Positions 59,082 to 64,000 of a DNA stretch of 64,000 bases are shown in pieces. Both the position numbers and the translations under genes were made by a program. Within the stretch, counting starts at the first letter, position 1; each line of letters starts with the position of its first letter. The DNA is from Flavobacteriales bacterium (GTDB taxonomy: Bacteria > Bacteroidota > Bacteroidia > Flavobacteriales > UBA7430), in the NCBI GenBank assembly GCA_022425195.1, contig JAKMFX010000011.1, positions 1 through 64,000 of the forward strand, given 5' to 3'. Below the pieces are notes generated by a model that saw only the letters and a program-made list of their open reading frames with translations, was not told the origin of the DNA and made no database searches.

Positions 59082-60890
59082 TTATCCAATAGTTAGGTGC
59101 GCGTTTGGATATTCGTAGTTGTTAGAATTCATTTTGCTACTTAAAGCAAAGGCAAGGGTAAGTGTACCAATTCTCCCGACAAACATGCAGATCATGATGA
59201 TGACTTTTCCAAAGGAAGAAAGTTCAGCTGTTATCCCTGTTGAAAGGCCAACAGTGGAAAATGCGGATACCGCTTCAAAGGCAATGGGCATCAGGCCTTT
59301 GTCCCCATCGCTTATGCTAAGGATGAAAATGGCTAAAAAGATGGCAGTAGACGAGAATAGAAATATGGAGAAAGCTTTGTGAAGTAATTCAGGGGAAATG
59401 GTGCGTTTACCGATTTCAATTCTCTTTTGGCCTCTGATGGTATTCATTGCCGAATAGACAATCAAAGTAAATGTTGAAGTTTTGACCCCGCCTCCAAAAG
59501 AACCAGGTGCCCCACCAATAAACATCAAGAATAGAAATATGATTAGCATGGGAGTCCCTACTTTTGAAATATCGACCGAATTAAATCCTGCTGTCCTAGA
59601 GATGGATTGAAAGAACGAAGTAACTAGCTGACCATCGAGCTTCATCCCGTTTAACGTATTTTGTTGTTCTAGGAAGTAGAAAGCCAGCATTCCAAATGCG
59701 ATAAGGAATAGTGAGGTGTAGAAAGATATTTTAGTACTTAGTTTGAGTCCTAACCAAGGGGTTTTTATTGTTTTTTTAATTCGATTAAAATTTACCAAGT
59801 CTTCAATGACTGGGAAACCTATGGCTCCAAACAAGATCAATAATCCTACGATCATGTGTAAGTTGTATGAGTCTTGAAGTAATGGATTGTTTAATCCATC
59901 GGTAAATAAAGTAAAGCCCGCATTGTTGAAGGCGGAGACAGAATGAAAAATCGAGTAAAAAAGTTGTTCCTCAACATGTTGGAATTTTATCTGAGGACTC
60001 CAGGTGAAATAGATAAGAAGTATCCCTATCATTTCAATAAAAAAACTGAATAAGAAAACCTTTCTCAAAAGACCTTTACCACTCAGGAGAGATTCGGAGC
60101 TAAAGTTTTCTTGTAGCATGGTCTGATGCTTGATTCCCAAACCTTTTTTTGAAAAAATAGCAAATAGTGTTGCAAAAGATATGATGTTAAGTCCTCCAAG
60201 CTGAATCAGAAGCATCAATACGATGTGTCCTTTTTGCGTAAAGTAAGTTGCTGTATCAACAACAATCAATCCCGTCACACAACAGGCACTTATGGAAGTA
60301 AATAATGCTTCGAAAAAAGGCATCATTCGCACTTCTTTTGTCATTTCAGGCATCATCAGTAAGCCTGTTCCAATTAGGATGAGTAGTATGAATGAGAATA
60401 TGAGTAATCGAGGTGGGTTTACTTTTAAGAAGGATAGTTTGGGACTGGCTTTTCCGAGCCCAATTCCCACCAATACAAAAAAGTAGCACTGAATGAACAG
60501 CATGTAAAAGTTTTCTAAATGAAATAGCTCTAGTTCATTGCCGATAAAGTTCAGTAAGGATTGTTCAAAGGTTACACGTGAAATTGCATTGATGAAAATT
60601 AAAAACAAGAGCAGGGCTTCAAACCACGTTTCTCGAATCAACCTTATGGGTTCGTAGGAGTATAGTAAATCAACCAGGTATTTGAGGATGTAGAAGCCAA
60701 AGCTGGCTTTTATAAATAGAATGATCCAATTTTTAATTTCTGTATTGGGGTCAAATCCGAATTGATAAACGAGAAGAGATAAAATAAAAGATGCAGTAAT
60801 AAAGCTACCTATCTTGAAAATGTTCAAAACGAGTTCTTTACTGTCGTAGAGTGCTAAGTTAATTTTCTCTCGTATCGATCTGATCGACAT
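59082..60890 (-). CDS. TrkH/KtrB family potassium uptake protein
   Basis: A 602-residue ion-translocating subunit. An N-terminal extension of about 150 residues with five helices precedes the fourfold pore repeats. The selectivity-filter segments are CCVTGLIV, FNNAGFTLF, SRTAGFNSV and FSTVGLSTG. The repeats' glycines are all present, so the pore should conduct K+. The regulatory TrkA/KtrA partner is not adjacent. It starts 13 bases after the heptose kinase gene, suggesting a two-gene unit. Confidence 0.93.
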   Translation of the reverse strand: MSIRSIREKINLALYDSKELVLNIFKIGSFITASFILSLLVYQFGFDPNTEIKNWIILFIKASFGFYILKYLVDLLYSYEPIRLIRETWFEALLLFLIFINAISRVTFEQSLLNFIGNELELFHLENFYMLFIQCYFFVLVGIGLGKASPKLSFLKVNPPRLLIFSFILLILIGTGLLMMPEMTKEVRMMPFFEALFTSISACCVTGLIVVDTATYFTQKGHIVLMLLIQLGGLNIISFATLFAIFSKKGLGIKHQTMLQENFSSESLLSGKGLLRKVFLFSFFIEMIGILLIYFTWSPQIKFQHVEEQLFYSIFHSVSAFNNAGFTLFTDGLNNPLLQDSYNLHMIVGLLILFGAIGFPVIEDLVNFNRIKKTIKTPWLGLKLSTKISFYTSLFLIAFGMLAFYFLEQQNTLNGMKLDGQLVTSFFQSISRTAGFNSVDISKVGTPMLIIFLFLMFIGGAPGSFGGGVKTSTFTLIVYSAMNTIRGQKRIEIGKRTISPELLHKAFSIFLFSSTAIFLAIFILSISDGDKGLMPIAFEAVSAFSTVGLSTGITAELSSFGKVIIMICMFVGRIGTLTLAFALSSKMNSNNYEYPNAHLTIG

Positions 60891-60903
60891 ACTTTATTTC
60901 TGT

Positions 60904-61875
60904 TTACTGGAGACTTGCTTTTAACAAATCTTCCTTTAAAATAGGGACAACGCCTACCTTCTCACAAACCAAACCTCCAGCTAAGTTAGCAATTCTCATT
61001 AAAAGTTCACTGTCTAACTGACAAGCAAGTGCCAGTGCAGCTACGGAGACAACGGTGTCTCCTGCACCGGAAACGTCAACAATAGATCTTTTATGTGCTT
61101 TTTCTCGGAATATATTTTCTCTGTTTTGATAATAAATTCCGTGTTCAGATAGGGTAAGTAGTATACTTTTAGCGTTTAGTTTCGCTCTTAAAATTTCAAC
61201 GTATCTAGATAATTCTGATTCAGATTGAACCTCAAATTCTACGTCCATTCCCTCTTTGATTTCTTTTAGATTGGGTTTGAATATATCTACACCCTTGTAG
61301 GCGAAAAAGTTTTCTTTCTTTGGGTCTACTATCGTTGGGATGTTTTTTTCAGTGGCTATTTCTATGGCAGTTTGTATGAGTTTTTCACTCAAAAGCCCTT
61401 TGTTGTAGTCTTCGAAAATGATGACGTCGAAAGTACCCGTAAGGATTAAATTTTTGAGACACTCGATGATTTTTTCATCCCGGATCATCGACACTTCTTC
61501 CTCATCGACTCTTAACACATGTTTATTGTCACTAATGATTCGTGTTTTAACGGTAGTGCTTCGATTTGATATTCTTTGAATTCCCTCAGTAGAAAGATTC
61601 TGTTCTTTCATGAGCTTGAGGAATAAGTCTCCATAATGATCACTTCCTATACTACTGAATAGAACGGGTATAGCTCCCAGAGATTGAATGTTTAGTGCAA
61701 CATTTGCCGCTCCACCCAGTCGACTTTCTCGCTTATTTATTTCAACAATAGGAACAGGTGCTTCTGGAGACATGCGATTTACTTCCCCCCACATGTATGC
61801 ATCAATCATGGCGTCGCCAATGACCAAGACTTTTTTCGACTGAAATTGATGTAAAATATTTGCTATTGAACTCAT
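60904..61875 (-). CDS. rfaE1: D-glycero-beta-D-manno-heptose-7-phosphate kinase (HldE domain I)
   Basis: A 323-residue PfkB-family sugar kinase corresponding to the kinase half of HldE. It adds phosphate to C1 of heptose-7-phosphate in the ADP-heptose route. It has GDAMIDAYMWGEVNRMSPEAPVPIV, RLGGAANVALN, and the PfkB signature DVSGAGDTVVSV with catalytic Asp. The cytidylyltransferase half is absent, so it must be encoded elsewhere. Upstream is a -7 element; downstream is TrkH. Confidence 0.93.
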   Translation of the reverse strand: MSSIANILHQFQSKKVLVIGDAMIDAYMWGEVNRMSPEAPVPIVEINKRESRLGGAANVALNIQSLGAIPVLFSSIGSDHYGDLFLKLMKEQNLSTEGIQRISNRSTTVKTRIISDNKHVLRVDEEEVSMIRDEKIIECLKNLILTGTFDVIIFEDYNKGLLSEKLIQTAIEIATEKNIPTIVDPKKENFFAYKGVDIFKPNLKEIKEGMDVEFEVQSESELSRYVEILRAKLNAKSILLTLSEHGIYYQNRENIFREKAHKRSIVDVSGAGDTVVSVAALALACQLDSELLMRIANLAGGLVCEKVGVVPILKEDLLKASLQ

Positions 61876-61891
61876 AAAGGTTGTTCGTGTC

Positions 61892-61899
61892 CAAAATTA
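61892..61899 (-). promoter_or_regulatory. -7 promoter element of the heptose kinase-TrkH unit
   Basis: CAAAATTA (TAATTTTG on the minus strand) matches TAnnTTTG, 17 bases before the ATG. Confidence 0.5.
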
Positions 61900-61947
61900 A
61901 TAATGAAAGGACTGGTTAAGACCACTTTCAGATACAAATGAACAAAA

Positions 61948-61978
61948 AAAATCCCCTACATCATGTAGGGGATTTTTA
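61948..61978 (-). terminator. Terminator after the aminotransferase gene
   Basis: Perfect 10-bp arms ATCCCCTACA/TGTAGGGGAT with a three-base loop, followed on the minus strand by eight T, directly after the stop. Confidence 0.93.
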
Positions 61979-61979
61979 A

Positions 61980-63173
61980 TTATGCTAATTTTTCAAGAGC
62001 TGCTTTAATTCGATCTGCTGCTTCGATCAGTTTTTCATCGGCGGCGGCATATGAAATTCGTATACAATTTGGGGAACCAAAAGCTTCTCCTGTTACCGTT
62101 GCTACATTGGCTTCATTTAACAAGTACATACAGAAGTCATTTGCATCTGCGACCTTAGTTCCTTTGAAAGATTTACCGAAGTAGGAAGACACGTCTGGGA
62201 AAATATAGAAGGCTCCCTGAGGGATGCTCAACTTGAGACCATCAATTTCTTGAAGTTTCCCAATCATTAAATCTCTTCTTCTCAAGAATGCAGTACGCAT
62301 ATCTTCTGTGAAGCTTGGATCAGCAGAAACCGCAGTTTCGGTAGCTTTTTGCGCTATAGAACAGGTAGCTGATGTTGTTTGGCCTTGCATTTTCGTACAA
62401 GCTGACGCCAACCACTTAGGGCCTCCTAGGTAACCCACTCTCCAGCCTGTCATGGCAAATCCTTTAGAGACACCGTTTACAGTAACCACTCGGTCTTTGA
62501 TGGACTCAAACTGGCCAATACTTACGTGTTCACCCAGGAAATTAATGTGCTCATATATTTCATCAGAGATGATCATAATCTCCGGGTATTTTTCAAATAC
62601 TTTCACCAATTCAGCCAATTCTTCTCTGCTATACACAGATCCTGTTGGGTTACATGGTGTACTAAATAAGAATGCTTTTGTTTTCGTTGTGATTACTTCT
62701 TCAACTTGTTGAGCGCTTACTTTAAAGTCTGCATCAACGGTAGCTTCAATGACAATAGGTGTACCTTCAGCCATTTTCACCATTTGGAAGTAACTTACCC
62801 AATACGGAGCAGGAACAATCACTTCATCACCAGGATTTACAATGGTTTGTAACAATTGGGATAAGGTTTGTTTTGCCCCTGTAGATGCTACGATTTCATC
62901 GGCCGCATAATCTAGATTGTTGTCTCTTTTGAATTTCTTTGAAATGGCATTTCTAAGCTCACCCAATCCCGGAACAGGAGTATAGTGAGAAAAGTTATCG
63001 TCAATCGCTTTCTTTGCAGCTTCCTTAATAAATTCAGGAGTGTCAAAGTCAGGTTCCCCTAAACTTAGTGAGATTACATCTACGCCACTGTCACTTAATT
63101 CACGGCTTTTACGAGCCATGGCAATGGTTTGTGATTCTTCTAAATTCAGAATACGATCAGATAAAATGTTCAT
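61980..63173 (-). CDS. aspC: Aspartate aminotransferase (class I, PLP)
   Basis: A 397-residue class I aminotransferase of the Ib branch (Thermus/Bacillus type), moving the amino group between aspartate and 2-oxoglutarate. It has SLGEPDFDTP, PYWVSYFQM, STPCNPTGSVYS with the cofactor Asn, SDEIYEHINF, PLP Lys in GVSKGFAMTGWRVGY and the C-terminal CIRISYAA with substrate Arg. I use ATG 63173; an extension to 63224 would cross a -7 element. Prephenate aminotransferase activity occurs in this branch and is possible. Confidence 0.93.
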   Translation of the reverse strand: MNILSDRILNLEESQTIAMARKSRELSDSGVDVISLSLGEPDFDTPEFIKEAAKKAIDDNFSHYTPVPGLGELRNAISKKFKRDNNLDYAADEIVASTGAKQTLSQLLQTIVNPGDEVIVPAPYWVSYFQMVKMAEGTPIVIEATVDADFKVSAQQVEEVITTKTKAFLFSTPCNPTGSVYSREELAELVKVFEKYPEIMIISDEIYEHINFLGEHVSIGQFESIKDRVVTVNGVSKGFAMTGWRVGYLGGPKWLASACTKMQGQTTSATCSIAQKATETAVSADPSFTEDMRTAFLRRRDLMIGKLQEIDGLKLSIPQGAFYIFPDVSSYFGKSFKGTKVADANDFCMYLLNEANVATVTGEAFGSPNCIRISYAAADEKLIEAADRIKAALEKLA

Positions 63174-63211
63174 GCTTTTGAGGTTAGTGCTTAATATTTT
63201 TTTTCGTGCCG

Positions 63212-63219
63212 CAAATATA
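63212..63219 (-). promoter_or_regulatory. -7 promoter element of the aminotransferase gene
   Basis: CAAATATA (TATATTTG on the minus strand) matches TAnnTTTG, 39 bases before the ATG. Confidence 0.5.
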
Positions 63220-63292
63220 GACAAAGAAATTCAGTTGTAAGCGCTTCGTTTGTTTGAATTTATTTTTATTAAAATAATAACCCACAGGCTTT

Positions 63293-63333
63293 TAGATAGA
63301 TCCAATACTTGGCGTATCCGTTCCGTCTATCTA
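63293..63333. repeat. Inverted repeat upstream of queE
   Basis: TAGATAGA (63293-63300) and TCTATCTA (63326-63333) are perfect 8-base inverted arms separated by 25 bases. The right arm ends 12 bases before the queE -7 element, where a regulator could block or assist polymerase. No preQ1 riboswitch pattern was recognised here. Confidence 0.45.
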
Positions 63334-63344
63334 TATTTTTTAAA

Positions 63345-63352
63345 TATCTTTG
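63345..63352 (+). promoter_or_regulatory. -7 element of queE, predicted leaderless
   Basis: TATCTTTG matches TAnnTTTG and ends four bases before the ATG at 63357. Confidence 0.45.
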
Positions 63353-63356
63353 TCCC

Positions 63357-64000
63357 ATGAGTGAAACCCTACTTTTTTCATCAGAAACATCGGAGCGTAT
63401 CAAGCGAGGAACGGTGCTGCCCGTTATGGAGCATTTTTACACCATACAAGGTGAAGGTTTCCATTCTGGGACGCCTTGTTATTTTATTCGGCTCGGTGGA
63501 TGTGATGTAGGCTGTCCTTGGTGTGATGTAAAGGAAAGTTGGGAACAAGGAAAACACCCGATTCATACGGTAGAAGACATCATTGCTTGGGTACTCAGCT
63601 CTAAAGCTCAAAAGGTCGTTGTGACGGGAGGAGAACCTCTGATGTATTCCCTAGATGTCTTGTGTGGGATGCTACACCAACGAGGCCTTGAATGTCATAT
63701 AGAAACATCTGGGGCCCATCCTTACAGTGGAAGTTGGGATTGGTTTACCTTATCTCCTAAGAAGCGTAAACTCCCTCAGCCTATCAATTACTCCAAAGCG
63801 AACGAGCTTAAAGTGGTTATTGCTCGACACAATGATTTTCAATTTGCCGAAGCGCAAGCTTTAAAAGTGAATTCTGATTGTAAATTGTACCTTCAACCAG
63901 AATGGTCTAAAGAATCTCTTATTCTCAAGGATCTCATTTCCTATGTCAAGGAAAATCCCAAGTGGAGTATTTCTTTACAAACGCACAAATACATGGATAT
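63357..64000 (+). CDS. queE: 7-carboxy-7-deazaguanine synthase, 3' end outside window
   Basis: The first 214 codons of a radical SAM enzyme that makes the 7-deazaguanine core for queuosine. The iron-sulfur motif is CxxxCxxC (Cys49, Cys53, Cys56 in GGCDVGCPWCD), preceded by HFYTIQGEGFHSGTPCYFIRLGG. TGGEPLMY follows near residue 92, and ETSGAHPYSGSWDWFTLSPK is the substrate and SAM region. The gene runs off the window edge. It is divergent from the aminotransferase gene. Confidence 0.95.
   Translation, partial: MSETLLFSSETSERIKRGTVLPVMEHFYTIQGEGFHSGTPCYFIRLGGCDVGCPWCDVKESWEQGKHPIHTVEDIIAWVLSSKAQKVVVTGGEPLMYSLDVLCGMLHQRGLECHIETSGAHPYSGSWDWFTLSPKKRKLPQPINYSKANELKVVIARHNDFQFAEAQALKVNSDCKLYLQPEWSKESLILKDLISYVKENPKWSISLQTHKYMD

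Overview
The window looks like the chromosome of a marine-type Bacteroidota bacterium, most likely Flavobacteriales. Protein evidence: two large secreted proteins with gliding-motility-type (CHU_C) type IX secretion C-termini, a fused SecDF, a class II-like glutamine synthetase, a PorE-like OmpA protein and a NamZ-type lipoprotein. DNA evidence: AT-rich sequence, starts without Shine-Dalgarno sites, and many copies of the Bacteroidota -7 promoter element TAnnTTTG. No CRISPR array, insertion sequence, prophage or plasmid gene was seen. About 60 protein genes and three tRNA genes fill nearly all of the sequence.

Layout. 1-241: tRNA-Leu and two tRNA-Lys copies (minus). 358-5374: acyltransferase-like protein, SDR plus shikimate kinase, LolC/E-like permease and NamZ-like lipoprotein. 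5411-14080: a nine-gene minus-strand cluster for tryptophan breakdown. It holds tryptophan dioxygenase, a formamidase-type cyclase, kynurenine monooxygenase, kynureninase, 3-hydroxyanthranilate dioxygenase, ACMS decarboxylase, 2-aminomuconate semialdehyde dehydrogenase, a RidA-type deaminase and an SDR that lacks the normal catalytic Tyr/Lys. 14338-22629: sucC, accC, smpB, a TorF-like porin, pcm, a lipoprotein overlapping a polyprenyl sugar-phosphate transferase, and a 3-hydroxyacyl-CoA dehydrogenase. 22687-27528: an SCO protein facing a tightly overlapping operon (TPR, phosphosulfolactate synthase, rhodanese, DUF368/PopT, aroE). 27753-35993: glmM, cysteine desulfurase, YihY, nadC, rlmH, rpsF-rpsR-rplI and gyrB. 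36069-40258: the two type IX secreted proteins. 40429-49827: mdh, DCC protein, secDF, tatA, a Ca/Na antiporter, glnA and the OmpA protein. 49921-55107: purM, prfA, pyrF and comEC. 55119-63173 (minus): RNA methyltransferase, twin cold-shock genes, rluF, DEAD helicase, SlyD-like PPIase, TrkH, heptose kinase and aspartate aminotransferase. The window closes inside queE.

How it works together. The tryptophan cluster forms a nearly complete route from tryptophan to 4-oxalocrotonate. Housekeeping functions (translation, TCA cycle, NAD, nucleotide and cell-wall synthesis, Sec/Tat export) dominate elsewhere. The most unusual items are the degenerate SDR inside the kynurenine cluster, the phosphosulfolactate synthase-rhodanese-PopT operon, the lipoprotein coupled to a sugar transferase, and several promoters placed so close to start codons that leaderless mRNAs are expected.
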